This document shows positions 48,872 through 59,949 of a stretch of DNA of 64,000 bases, in pieces. The stretch's first letter is position 1; every line of letters starts with the position of its first letter. Made by a program: the position numbers and the translations under genes. The notes under the pieces were generated by a model, which saw only the letters and a program-made list of their open reading frames with translations, was not told the origin of the DNA and made no database searches. The stretch is from Dipteris shenzhenensis. Its lineage: Eukaryota > Polypodiophyta > Polypodiopsida > Gleicheniales. Where the stretch lies: the NCBI GenBank assembly GCA_047967505.1, contig CM106538.1; one strand, given 5' to 3'.

Positions 48872-49399
48872 TAAAACCTTATCTTTATACTTGTATGCTT
48901 GTTCAAGCCTTTAATTGGGATGTGTAAATCTCATAAGTTTTTTATATTTTCCTCTAAGAGGAGAAGAGATTGTGTCTAATGAAAGCATGCTATATTTATA
49001 CTTCTATGATTATTTAAACCTTTATTTTTATTTGGGATGTGTAAATCTCATAACTTTTTAAATTTTTCCTCCAAGAGGAGGAGAGACTCACTCTAATGAA
49101 AGCATGTATGAAACCTTATTTGTATACTTCTATGTGGTCTAATGAAAAAACCATTATTAATGTTAGGGAACAACCTAAAAATATGACTACATTGTAGCAT
49201 GTATGAAATCTTTCTATGCTTGTTTAAGCCTTTATTTGGGATGTGTAAATCTCATAACTTTTTTATATTTTTATAGTAGAAGGAGGATGTAGAAGACATA
49301 GCAAGTAAAGAAGAATACGATGTAGACTACTCTCTCAATAAGATGAGTCATGAAAATATGACTCTATTGTAGCAGATTGGAAGTTCATTCACCATTATG
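48872..49399. repeat. Intergenic with a repeated phrase
   Basis: The phrase TTGGGATGTGTAAATCTCATAA recurs in parts at about 48,914, 49,033 and 49,237, with CTAATGAAAGCATG at 48,976 and 49,092. These are decayed tandem repeats between protease copies. No gene. Confidence 0.6.
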
Positions 49400-49950
49400 T
49401 TGTTAATTTGACAACAACCTCATACTTTTGAATTTGGTGAAGAAGAGATTTTAATCCTCTTGAATCCTAAGAAAGAGGTTAATGTCAAAGTCATTACAAC
49501 CATCCTCAGGTTTGATCCAGCCTTTTCCTTGGCTTTATACTTGTATATTTTGATTAAACCCAAGAAGCTAATACTTTTTTTAAAAATATAGTAATGTTAT
49601 AGCAGATTTTCCTCAAAATATACAAAGAGTTTCATATATGCTCGATCCTCTTATTTCTGAAGTGCTTAGCAACAAAAAAGAAACCATAAAGGATGTTTGC
49701 AAGTGGTTGAAGCATGTTCCTATGAATGAGGCACGAGTTATCTTTATAGCATATTATGGAAGTAAGCAATAAACCCTACTTGTTTTTTCTATTGCGTTGC
49801 TAGAATTGTCTCAAACACAGTAATTATTCTTTATTGATAATGCAGCTCACATTGAAGTTTGGTGGTCGTGGACATCTTTGCTAAGAAGTGCTTCTTTGCC
49901 AACTCAATGACATCCATCCATGGCATTGTGTTAGAGTAAGTATAGACTAC
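49400..49950 (+). pseudogene. C48/Ulp1-like protease exon set, copy 2 (remnant)
   Basis: Recognisable by parallel order: HTFEFGEEEILILLNPKKEVN to a CAG|GT border at 49,511. Then a counterpart of exon b in altered frame (ATGCTCGATCCTCTTATTTC, at 49,638), and a counterpart of exon c at 49,846 (CACATTGAAG in place of CACATTGGAG). The exon with the Cys box was not found before copy 3. Non-functional. Confidence 0.55.
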
Positions 49951-50290
49951 ACTTGTTTTCACTTCTTGACATGTAGATTGATATGCAGCACATATTCACT
50001 CTTATTATATGTTTTGATGTGCAGATCGGCTTGAAAGTTGGTAGGTGCTATTGATACAATAATGTGGCAATGTGACTTGGCACAACAAATAGAGTATATA
50101 ACATGTCAGGTATCACATCAAGAGGATAGCCACATCTAGAATTGTGGATAGAGGGTGGGCTACTATTGCTTTTTAGTACTTGGTCAAATTTTTGAGATAC
50201 AAAATGACACCACACTATCAACATATACGGACTTGCATCTCTATGCATTTATAACATGTACCATTCGAGCAATCATTAAGGGCAACATTA

Positions 50291-51345
50291 TGGACCCTCC
50301 CACAAGTCAAATAGATAATGGCTCAGAGGAGTGCAAAATGAATGCCGTCAAAGAGTCAAAGGGGATAGAAGACCTCAACTCTATAGAGGAGTGCAAAATG
50401 AATGCCATCAAAGAGTCAAAGGGTATGGAAGACCTCAACTCTACAAACGTGGTTTCATTGGAAGAATTGGGAAGCTCTTTTAATGTTAGGGTTATGATTC
50501 AACATAGACCTCAGTATCTTGAATTTGGTGGAGAGGAGATTTCCATCCTCTCTAGAGCTTTAAATGAGGTCAATAACAATGTTATGATGGCCATTCTCAG
50601 GTTTGATACAAAACTTTTCTCTGCTTGATAATTCAATATTTTGATTAAATCTAATAAGCTAATATTCATTTATTTGTTGGTGCAGTATAGTTATCTCATG
50701 ATTTTGTAGATCCGTACAAAACCATGTGTATATGTTGGATTCCCTCCTTTCTTCTATACTTAGCGATAGCAGAAAGACGATAGCCGATGTTTATAAATGG
50801 TTACAGCCTTTACATTTAGATGGCATGCAAGTCCTATTTATGGCATATCATGAGATGTAAGTATCATGGCAACCTTTATTTTCATCTTATACTGGCAACA
50901 TTGTGTTAAATAATAATGGTTCTTAATTATTCGTGTAGGGAACATTGGAGTCTAGTGGTTTGGGACCTTGAAGACAACTATTGTTGGTTTGTCAACTCGA
51001 TTGTAGGCTTTCATGGCTCAGTGCAAACGTAAGTATTCTATTAATCTATTGTTACTTCCATATTATGTACCTTATGTAATAGACACACTAAGTTTTTTTA
51101 ATATGTCATGATGAGCAGGTCGATTGAGAAGTTGGTATCTGCTATCAGAGAAATAGGATAGTACAAAGACTCGCTAGACTTCCAAAAGCGTTTAGTAGTA
51201 GAGCAAGAAGATGGGCATAGTTGTGGGTGGAGAGTTGCCTATAACTGCATGTTGATTTTCAAAGAAATTTTCTCACTTAAGCCACAGGTCTCATTGGAAC
51301 TCTTTGGAGCTCAAATATTCAGAGAAGGATATACAATTGTTTAGG
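50291..51345 (+). pseudogene. C48/Ulp1-like protease exon set, copy 3
   Basis: Same exon order as copy 1. Exon a (50,291-50,599) holds a 60-bp internal duplication (ECKMNAVKESKGIEDLNS repeated as ECKMNAIKESKGMEDLNS), then SFNVRVMIQHRPQYLEF. Exon b (~50,709-50,856) reads VYMLDSLLSSIL...MAYHEM with a GTAAGT donor. Exon c (~50,940-51,028) has HWSLVVWDLEDN and WFVNSI, with a GTAAGT donor. Exon d (from 51,120) has VEQEDGHSCGWRVAYNCML, but an in-frame TAG precedes YKDSLDFQKRL. His, Gln and Cys positions are kept. Best preserved of the three, yet probably inactive. Confidence 0.6.
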
Positions 51346-51378
51346 GCTGAAATCATTCGAGACCTAATTGTTGCCATT

Positions 51379-51679
51379 CATGGATGAATTTTTTCATGTT
51401 CGTTTCGTTAAGAAGTGAAAGTTTTATATTGGCATCGAAAGTTTATATGTCCTAATAAAAACACATTTTTGAAACATTCACCAAGATTTAAAAATTTTAT
51501 GCAAAATTTTTAAAAGTTCGCTCTATTTACAATATGTACATAGTATGATTTTATATATATTCTTTTGAATTTCTAAGTAAAATATGTAAATCCTGGCGAA
51601 ACTTAAAAGATTAAGTCAATAAACTTTCGCCAAGATTTTATATGAATACAAAAGCACAGCTTTGATAAAAACATCCATG
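51379..51679. mobile_element. MITE (copy 2)
   Basis: A ~301-bp AT-rich element beginning CATGGATGAATT and ending ACATCCATG (inverted ends). It is flanked by TTGCCATT (51,371-51,378) and CTGCCATT (51,680-51,687). Read in reverse it aligns with 4,737-5,031 nearly end to end, sharing AAAATCTTGGCGAAAGTTT and CCTGGCGAAACTT-type blocks. Confidence 0.85.
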
Positions 51680-51720
51680 CTGCCATTAGAATACAATGTG
51701 CAACTGAAGCAATATCAGAG

Positions 51721-52015
51721 CTTGCATTTAAGGAAGAGGAGACTGAGTCTACTGTGAAAGCACTACACACTACAGAAGAAGTAGAGACTCAATTTACACC
51801 TATAGCACCACAGCCTCTACTGGAAGCATAAGAAGAGTTGCCACAGCCTTCGCTTGCATTTAAGGAAGAGGATACTGAGTCTACTCCGAAAGCACTACAT
51901 ACTATAGGAAGAAGTAGAGACTGAGTGTACATCTAGAGCACCACAGCCTCCATTGAAAGCATTAGAAGAGTTGCCACAGTCTCCACTAGAAGCATTAGAA
52001 GAGTTGTGATGCATA
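51721..52015 (+). repeat. 132-bp coding-like tandem repeat
   Basis: A unit starting CTTGCATTTAAGGAAGAGGA at 51,721 recurs at 51,853. A shorter sub-repeat (GAAGCATTAGAAGAGTTG) follows to 52,008. One frame reads as acidic/Pro-rich peptide (LAFKEEETESTVKALHTTEE) with stops. It may be the tail of the preceding protease-type gene, separated by the MITE. Confidence 0.75.
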
Positions 52016-52695
52016 TATGATGTTGTTTTTGTATATATGCATGAGGAGCATATTCTCATGATGTTTATTCCATGAATATTATGGTTGACATTTATTTGTT
52101 GCAATGTATGAATCATGATGTTGTTTTTGTTCATTATACACCAATTTGTGACTTATTACTAAGTGGCATTTAGTCTTGATATTTATATATTTATTTCATG
52201 CACACAATTTTATGATATGAATGTGTGATGATGTGATTATTTGGAAATATAACCTTGTGTGATGATGTGATTATTTGGAAATAAATGTGTGATGAGAACA
52301 TAATAATTATTTGTAATATATTTCACTCCAAAGTATCAATTCCCAATGCTCCATTCACTTAAAGTACAGCATTCCCAATGCTCTGCAAGATTTTGTTCAG
52401 TTGGACAGTCTCCACTCACTTAAAGTAGAGCATTCCCAAATGATTCACTCACTTTATTCCAACCCTTATCCTTATCATAGTGAACACATCGTGCCTTAGT
52501 GCACTTGTATTCGTCCATCCTAGTCCTTCCACAAACACTCTTATTTCTTACATCCTAGTCCTTCTCATTAACTTGTATTCGTCTTTCACTTTACATCTTC
52601 CCTCACTTTCTATCACTCTTGAAGGAGGGGCGGCTCACTGTGCATCCCTCGCTATTGCTCCCTCACTCTCCTTCTCCCACTTTCCCTCTAAGACA
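52016..52695. other. AT-rich intergenic, then CT-rich leader
   Basis: A 27-bp phrase with GTGTGATGATGTGATTATTT is doubled near 52,225-52,280. GCATTCCCAA(A/T)G recurs at 52,370 and 52,428. From 52,540 the sequence becomes C/T-rich, resembling a 5' UTR for the ATG at 52,696. Confidence 0.45.
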
Positions 52696-52835
52696 ATGAC
52701 TAGTTACTACACAACTTCATTTACTAAACTCAAATTCTGTCTTAGATCCCTTTTGTATGGACCAATGAAGGGAAAATCATTTGAGGAGGATATGTTATGC
52801 ACATGGCTGCTTGATTTGAACTCAGCAGAAGAGGT

Positions 52836-53220
52836 TGTTGAGAGATATGGTGCCATGAGCACATAGATTAATGGGCTAAGGTATGGTATAGGAAAGAATT
52901 AAAGTAGCCACCCTAAGATGTGGACTACATGATGTGGAGATGTGGATTGAGGATATCCACAAGGAGAGATGTGGATGAGAGGATCCCACATGGTTTGACT
53001 ATTCTAAAGGCTCTCTCTATATAAGAAGCCTATCATGTATTGTTGAGTACAAGGAGAAATGCACATTCACTCAAGCTTCTGTTTATGAGTCCAAGTTAAT
53101 CTATCTTGGAACCTAATTGACTTGAGGTACATGTCATGAGCACTCTCTTCATCATGTTTACACACAGGTTCCATCCACCTTAGAGCGCTCCATAAATCGT
53201 GAGGCACGCATGTTTTCTCA
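52836..53220 (+). repeat. 5' LTR of the small LTR element
   Basis: 385 bp, from TGTTGAGAGATATGG to TGTTTTCTCA. TATA-like TATATAAG at 53,028-53,035. Confidence 0.95.
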
Positions 53221-53239
53221 TGGTATCAGAGCTTAGGTC
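53221..53239 (+). other. Primer binding site (tRNA-iMet), small LTR element
   Basis: TGGTATCAGAGCTTAGGTC directly follows the 5' LTR. Confidence 0.9.
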
Positions 53240-53639
53240 TAGTCTTCTAGATTAGTTGTAGGCATGACTTAGGAGATCACGTTTTCTCCAAGATTAGTTT
53301 TAGCTTTATATTGAGAGGTCTCTTCTACTTGGAGAAATTTTTCATTAGAGATTTTAAGTTAGTCTCATTTCCATCTACTCTTCTTTATTTCGTGTGAGAG
53401 AGAGAGAATTGAGTTGCGAAAGAGTAGTGCTTCTCTAAGCTAGTAGAGAGGAAGAACATTGTGAATAGCTCACAATTGATGTGGAAGATAGCTAAAGTAG
53501 CTGCGCAAATAGTAGGAGGACTCATTGAAAGTTGGAGTGGCTAACCACTTGTGAAAAAAAAAAACCGAACTGAGGCTGCAGTAGAAGCCTCCAAGAAGTA
53601 GAAGCTTGAAGAGAAGATCATAAGAGGGAGCCGCCAGAA

Positions 53640-54335
53640 GTCAAGAAAGCTTCGACACTCTTCAATATAGCTAATACCAGTGACTACCAAGCAGCAACAT
53701 ACATAATAGTAACGAGCTCCTCGACGAGCGGCTCAGTGGCCTCTACAACACAAGTGACACAAAGGCTCCAACAGCGCTGGACCAGAGTCACCCGGGTGAG
53801 ATGCTACAACGACCTCATGCTCGCATCGCCTTAGCCATCGACAACTCTAACAAGTTCTACTCAGACTCGGCCGGTGCAAAGCATACGAGACAATCATCAG
53901 CCATCCACGAGTAGCGCATCCTCGACCTTCCAGCAACGCTCGACCCTATGTCCTTCAACAACCTCAAAGCAGTCTCCCGCATCAATCGACTCCATGTCTC
54001 CCACAAGCGACTGAGCACCGGCTCCGCTCTTGCAACACCATCGACTCTGGTAGCAGAAACAAATTCTCTGCACATCTTCATCAGCAGACAGCCTCACACC
54101 CTCTCCAAAGGCCTTGACAAACCCAGCCGCTGCCTGCGACTCCTTGCAAAAGCACCGCCTCCTCCATGAGCTAACAGCCCATGACAGAGCAAAGCTCCCA
54201 GACTAGAAATCGATCCCTGTGTGTCTCCAGCGGGATGACTTCAAACAACCACAACTGTCTCGACCGACCAGCTCTGTAGCATCCTCATCGTCGCCACGCT
54301 CGATGACCTCACAGGCTTCAAGGATCTCTACCAAA
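53640..54335 (+). other. GC-rich block inside the LTR element
   Basis: Clearly richer in GC than its surroundings and coding-like (for example LDPMSFNNLKAVSRINRLH and YSDSAGAKHTRQ), with stops. It looks like a captured host exon or a degenerate gag; I cannot tell which. No pol motif. Confidence 0.4.
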
Positions 54336-54959
54336 AGACACGTGGCAGATAATAACTAACCAGGGTTAGTTAGAAGCACCCTTGGTTAAATGTGGAGTCA
54401 TCAGGGTTAGTTCAACCTTGGTCAAGTAACTGTGGTAAAGATGAACCATGGTTAGGTTTAGGATAAGGATTGGTTAATATGCCACATCATCTACAGTGCC
54501 ACCTAAGCACAGTTTGTAAGCAGCATGTGAATCCCTATGCCACATCATCGAGGCCCCCTCTTTTTCACAGAATCTTTGACAAGCCGTAACTTGCAATCCA
54601 AGAAGAATTTGGACACGCTCCAAAAAGGAAAAGTGATCGTCTTTTCAAGCTCTACGCGCCTGTCAGATCAGAATCATTGTATGCAATTAGACACTGCCAA
54701 TATTGAAAGAAATCAATTGGTAAGACCTTTGCAACAAATGGAAAAGCAAAGCATGAATGCACACATCATTGTCATAAGCATGCCAAAAGCACAAGTGCAT
54801 GAGATGACCATAGCAGAAAGCATGGCATCCACACATAAAGCATCAAGGCACATGGAAGAACAAAGCATCATGCATGAAGCTACATCGAGTAAAGATGCAA
54901 ACGCCATCGACATGAAGCATTGAAAAGCAAAAACCTTGCCAACCTTGCCTATATTTTTT

Positions 54960-55137
54960 GTAAATCAAACCTGACCACCTGAGAGTAGCTATGAAAGCAC
55001 CCAGGGGAGGTATTGACATGTAAAAACCACACTTGACCACCTTAAGTAGCAATGTATGCACTAAGGGGAGGTGATGGATTTGTAACTCACGTCTGACCAC
55101 CTTGCAGTAGCCAAAGGATCATGGCACCAAGGGGAGG
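54960..55137 (+). repeat. Triplicated polypurine-tract region
   Basis: Three tandem ~60-bp units, each with TGACCACCT, a GTAGC-like phrase, GCAC and AGGGGAGGT, ending near 55,008, 55,069 and 55,138. Only the last abuts the 3' LTR. Confidence 0.85.
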
Positions 55138-55522
55138 TGTTGAGAGATATGGTGCCATGAGCACATAGATTAATGGGCTAAGGTATGGTATAGGAAAGAA
55201 TTAAAGTAGCCACCCTAAGATGTGGACTACATGATGTGGAGATGTGGATTGAGGATATCCACAAGGAGAGATGTGGATGAGAGGATCCCACATGGTTTGA
55301 CTATTCTAAAGGCTCTCTCTATATAAGAAGCCTATCATGTATTGTTGAGTACAAGGAGAAATGCACATTCACTCAAGCTTCTGTTTATGAGTCCAAGTTA
55401 ATCTATCTTGGAACCTAATTGACTTGAGGTACATGTCATGAGCACTCTCTTCATCATGTTTACACACAGGTTCCATCCACCTTAGAGCGCTCCATAAATC
55501 GTGAGGCACGCATGTTTTCTCA
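55138..55522 (+). repeat. 3' LTR of the small LTR element
   Basis: 385 bp. It matches the 5' LTR at every position compared by eye and is followed by the GAGGT target duplication. Confidence 0.95.
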
Positions 55523-55844
55523 GAGGTGAATATCCCTAGCTTTCTTTTTTGCTTCTTTTTATCACGTACTTCTTATGCTAACGAGTTAAATTTTCATACA
55601 AGATATGGCGGTGGCCAGAAGCTGTATTGAAAAAAATGGTGAAGATGAGGAAAGCCAAGAGAGAAAAGAGGAGTTGTTGAATGCTTACAAGTCAGTGGAA
55701 GATTCGAAACAGGTTGTGAGGAGAGTCTGTGAGGAGATTTGCGATGCCAGCCCTGGTTACACATGGCCTGCAGATTTAAAGTTTGCTTGTTTTCATGAAG
55801 CCAATGCCATAGTAGGCACTTTCGAGGACATATGCTCTCTCTAA

Positions 55845-56352
55845 TGACATAATAGTCAAGTGATGGAAATTTAATTCCATAGAGACTTATGTGTTTTCTA
55901 AAGTAACTGTAATAGACAAGAAATGAAACTACAGTTCCACAAAGACTTTTTAGTTTTGTAATGTAAAGTTGTAATAGACAAGAGAGACCAAGATGAGATC
56001 TTCTAGGCTGAGCTAATGGAAGGTGTTTTTTGACACCATATGGCTTTGAGTTATATGATCTACTTCTTGTACAAATGTGTCATGCCTTTTTTTAAATGTA
56101 CTCTAGTTTTAATAACATGTCACGCCATTTTTTCTAATTTGATTTTTTAAAATCTTACTTTTTGTCTCTTTTAACAACGTGATGTCCTCTTTTTTTAATG
56201 TACTCTAGTTTTAATAACATGTCACATCATTTTTTCTAATTTGATTTTTTAAAATCTTCCTTTTTTACTCAAAGTTTTGTTTTAAAAGAGCCTCTTTTTT
56301 TAAAATGCTTTATCCAAAATTATCTCACAAAATGAATTTGGACAGTGCACCA
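55845..56352. repeat. 3' flank with 102-bp tandem repeat
   Basis: ATGTACTCTAGTTTTAATAA occurs at 56,096 and 56,198 (period 102). Both units continue with CATGTCAC, TTTTTTCTAATTTGATTTT. An earlier pair (AGACTTWTKWGTTTTSTAAWGT) lies at 55,884 and 55,943. No gene. Confidence 0.75.
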
Positions 56353-56378
56353 GTCCAAAATTAATAAAATAGGTGTTA
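56353..56378 (+). repeat. Third copy of the 26-bp transposon terminal motif
   Basis: GTCCAAAATTAAT then AAAATAGGTGTTA. It abuts a LINE RT frame (minus strand) at the opposite side from the copy at 20,379-20,404, at about the same point of the RT. Confidence 0.65.
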
Positions 56379-57060
56379 TTAAGACACAATGCAACTAAGG
56401 CATTCCCAAAGAGCATTGCTATCATCCAAATAAATGTGGATACAAAGCCTAAGTTATCGAGAAACATGAGGCTAAAATCTCATCTTATGCGGTCATAAGC
56501 CTTATCGAGGTCTAGCCCAAACAGGATGCAGCTTTGCCCCATAGTTGAAGCATAATGAGAGCATAATTCAGAAGCAAATTAATATTCAGAATATTGAAAA
56601 AACTCTAACGGCCCTTGACAAAGCCAGCTTTCTCTCTATCAATGATTTTCATACAAATCTCCTGGATTCTAAGGGCAAGTGACTTAGCAATTATCTTATA
56701 CGAAGAATTAAGCATGGTGATGGGACGCCAATCCCCCACCTGCAAATGACTTTGTCTTTTTGGAAATAGTTTTATAAGACCTAGTATATTGACATCTAAG
56801 GAGAGGGCTCCCTTCATCACTAAAGCATTAGCCATTGCCACAAGGTCCTTCCCCAAAACTTCCCAAAAACTGAAGTAAACTCAGTTTTGAGGCCATCAGT
56901 ACTCGAAGCTTTCAGTATCTCCTAAGGCCTTTCGCCACAATTCATCTTATGTATCATGGGAACCCAGTGAATCTGTCAAATGATTGAAGAAAGTTTGTAA
57001 TACTATTGCAGATTGTTTCTCCTTAAAGAATCTCTCAAATTTAGGAGAAATTTGGTTGTT
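56377..57060 (-). pseudogene. LINE fragment (first half of RT)
   Basis: Minus strand from 57,060: a KFERFF...DGLKTEFTSVFGKFWGKDL stretch (landmarks DGLKTEF and KFWGKDL), then in 56,605-56,856 IKLFPKRQ, DWRPITMLNSSYKIIAKSLALR and KAGFVKGR. Then FGLDLDKAYDRIRW and ALVALCLNN up to the terminal motif. This is the classical start of a plant LINE RT, with LDLDKAYDR in place of the first Asp box. Small frame shifts break it. Confidence 0.8.
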
Positions 57061-58440
57061 TTGAAAAACTATGCATTGATTTACAATAGCAATTTATCAA
57101 AAGGCTAAAATATACAATATTTTAGGTTCTTGAAAAATTTTATTACATAGAATCTACAATACTAAAACTACACACTCCAACTTCTCATTTTGGGATGCAA
57201 GGAAACTATAATGAAAATGTATGTAATTTAATACATTAAAAGATATTAGAACACATGAGCAAATGAAACATTATTGATTTTTTTCACTCCTTTTATTGAA
57301 TTGGCTCTAGTGCTTGTACATACATATAATTTATCTTTAAATTTCTTGTAATTTGAATTTAATTGGCATTATTGCTTTTACACTCGGGGGGGTCACTATG
57401 TATAAACCCTCTATATCGCGTGCGTTCAAGGCTTATTTTTAAAATCCCTTATCTATACATTTTTCGTTAATAAAATGTACCCCTTTTCTACACAAATCTG
57501 TAAATTTTTTCCAAAACTATTTTAAATAGTCCCTTATGTATATTTATTTCTGTAAATTTTAGAAATAAAAAAATATGCTCTGGTTGAACTCACGTGATAG
57601 GGTTACATATGTGAGCCCCCCGAGCTGTTACATGCACACATGATGCCTTAATTTATGAAATGATCATGGTTGAAATCATGAAGATCATAAGATAAGTGCA
57701 GCAATTCAAATTTTAGCTCCATACTCTAAAAGATAAGGAATGAAACTCTTATATACATCATAACTTATATCTGTCATTTAAGTTTGTAAAATTTGGAATT
57801 ACTAAATATTACATGTTTGTGACATCAAGGATACCTTGGCTTATTCATGCTCAAGACACAAACAAAGTACTTCTCTTGACATAGAAGAGATATGCAACAT
57901 ATTGCAAATGCTTTGGGCAACATTTACAATTACCCAAAAATTTTGCACTTTTACAAGATAAGAACCAAAATCTAAAGCATAAGAAAAAAAACAACATTGA
58001 ACATATAACATGAAGCTTTAAATCTATCTCATTCAATTCCTGGTAAGTATACTTCAATCTCCTTATGTCACATAAGTATTCAATACAAAAATAAATTGCA
58101 TATGACACAAGCTAATTGCTTTTTACATCATGCTTTAAACATGATGATAAATTAATATGTATAAACTACCATGTAACAAAAACAATGTTTGCAAGTTTTC
58201 ACATGATTCAATAAATTAACTTGAATTTTAATATACTATATAAATTAGATGGAGATTTAAAGCACTTAAAATTGGACTTTTGAAAGAGCTAAAGCATGAA
58301 GAAAAAGAGTTCATGCAAAAGTAGCATCTTGTAAAGCTGCTTTGAGACATTACAATCAATAATAACTGCTCAAAGCATGTTTATTACAATAACAACTTCA
58401 AAAAAGGAACTATATCAAATATTTGATCAAACTTAAACAT
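57061..58440. other. AT-rich DNA, no gene
   Basis: No coding or repeat structure recognised. One short GC-richer phrase with GAGCCCCCCGAGC lies at 57,613-57,625. Confidence 0.35.
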
Positions 58441-59870
58441 CCAAAGGTTGGTCATGTTGTTCTTTGGATACATCATATTTAAAAGGCAAACATCAAGTGA
58501 AAGCTTCAATTCATGTTTTTCATCAAGTTGAATCTTTAATTCGATGTTTTGCATCAAGTTGAAGATTCAATTCTATGATTTGCATTGAATTGGAACTTCA
58601 ACTTATGCAAAACATCAAATTAAGGCATAAACTTGATGTACATCATCAAGTTGGTTTAATTTGATGATTTGCATCAAGTTGAAGCCTAGAGTTGCTGTAA
58701 AACATTGAAGTTGATGATTGACATCAAGCTAAAGCCTAAAGTTGATGTCTAAGGTCAAGTTCAAGCATAAAATTAGTATTAAATTTTACTTTTTGTATCA
58801 ACTTTTGATTTACAAGAAAATGTACCGAATGTCTATGGTTACATTGTAGTCAAACTAGTTGCGTAGCCAGGGGGTGTAAACAGCGGGTGGAGGGGTGCAT
58901 CAAGGAGTTGCACAGCATCATAGCCAGGGGGCATAGGGGGTAGCGGCATAGGGGGCACAATGACAAGTAGAGGCACAGGGGTATAGGGGCAAAGTGGGCA
59001 TAGGGGTGAGTAGGGTTGTAGAGGTGCAAGGCAAATCGAGACACAAGGCTTCGATTTGTTGCATCCAGTTGAAGCTTCAACTCGATGCAAAACATCAAAT
59101 TGGAACTTAAACTTAATGTAAAACATCAAGTTGAAGGTTCAATTTGATGTTTTGCATCAAGTTGAAACCTTGAATTCATGTAAAAACATCATAATTTTGA
59201 AGCTTTAACTTGATGCAAAACATCAAATTGAAGTCAGACTTGATGTAAAACATCGAATTAAAGGTTCAATTTGATGTTTTGCATCAAGTTAATGCCTAGA
59301 CTTGATTGAATTGATGTTTAACATCAAATTAAAGCTTAAATTGGATGTCCAAACTCAAGTTCAACCATGAACATAATATTCAATTGTAATTTTTGTTTTA
59401 TGATTTGAATTCCAAAGAGATATTATATGTTTTCCATGCTTATATTGTAATAAAACCCTAATCAAACTAGTGGCACAGCCCAGGGGTGTAACCACGAGGT
59501 GGAGGGATGTAGGTAGGTAGTGATCAAGGGTGTAGCTAGGGGACATAGGGATTATGGGTGCAGGAGACATAGGATGATCAGGGCCCTAGGGACACAGGGC
59601 AAGTAGGGGCACAAGGGCATAGTGGGCATAGGGACACAAGGGGCAGGGGCAAGTAGGCACGGTGAGAAGGGGCTAGCATAGGTACAACAAGAGAATGAAA
59701 CAAATAAGAGGGGACGGGCATCATATTCACAAAAGGGATGGGATGGCATAGCTAGGGGTGAGGGGGATCATGGTGTAGCCAAGAGGAGCATTAAGATGGA
59801 CAAGGGGATGGCAAACAACTCTCTTTAATTAAACGAGTGTGAAAGTACTTTATTTTTCACTTTTCCATCA
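58441..59870. repeat. ~612-bp diverged duplication with CATCAAGTTGAAG micro-repeats
   Basis: Two units share CAAACTAGTTGCGTAGCC-like sequence at 58,851 and CAAACTAGTGGCACAGCC at 59,463. Each unit has a part full of GATGTTTTGCATCAAGTTGA / AACATCAAATTGAAG phrases in both orientations, then a GGGGCATAGGGG-type part (58,865-59,030; 59,475-59,800). Noncoding. Confidence 0.75.
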
Positions 59871-59949
59871 AGTTAACCTCCAACTCGATGCAAAAGTGAA
59901 AAATAAACACCTCGATTTTCATTTGAGGACATATCCTAACATCTTGAAA

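Larger units (their letters stand above)
52836..55522 (+). mobile_element. Non-autonomous LTR retrotransposon (2.7 kb)
   Basis: Two 385-bp LTRs (52,836-53,220 and 55,138-55,522) that look identical or nearly so, TG...CA ends, GAGGT target duplications (52,831-52,835; 55,523-55,527), a tRNA-iMet primer site and a polypurine tract. The 1.9-kb interior has no protease, integrase or RT. It contains a GC-rich coding-like block (53,640-54,330) with stops and an open stretch at 54,537-54,923 with no recognised domain. Mobilisation would need proteins in trans. Confidence 0.95.
52696..55844 (+). pseudogene. Small unidentified gene split by an LTR element
   Basis: A first exon, 52,696-52,833 (46 codons: MTSYYTTSFTKLKFCLRSLL..., ending LDLNSAEE), meets GAG|GT. 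The same GAGGT is the target duplication of the LTR element, and GAG|GTGAAT resumes after it. TTTTCATACAAG at 55,591-55,602 resembles a 3' splice site. It is followed by an open stretch from ATG 55,605 to TAA 55,842 (79 codons, Glu/Lys-rich start, RRVCEEICDASPGYTWP). Joining exon 1 to this acceptor gives the wrong phase, so either the exon model is wrong or the gene is dead. Product unknown. Confidence 0.4.

Noticed and set aside
49400-49950. A separate functional protease gene
   Set aside because: Frames are broken and the Cys box is missing.
57601-57630. Telomere-like or rRNA-like sequence
   Set aside because: No TTTAGGG runs and no rRNA-like stretch could be recognised anywhere in the window.
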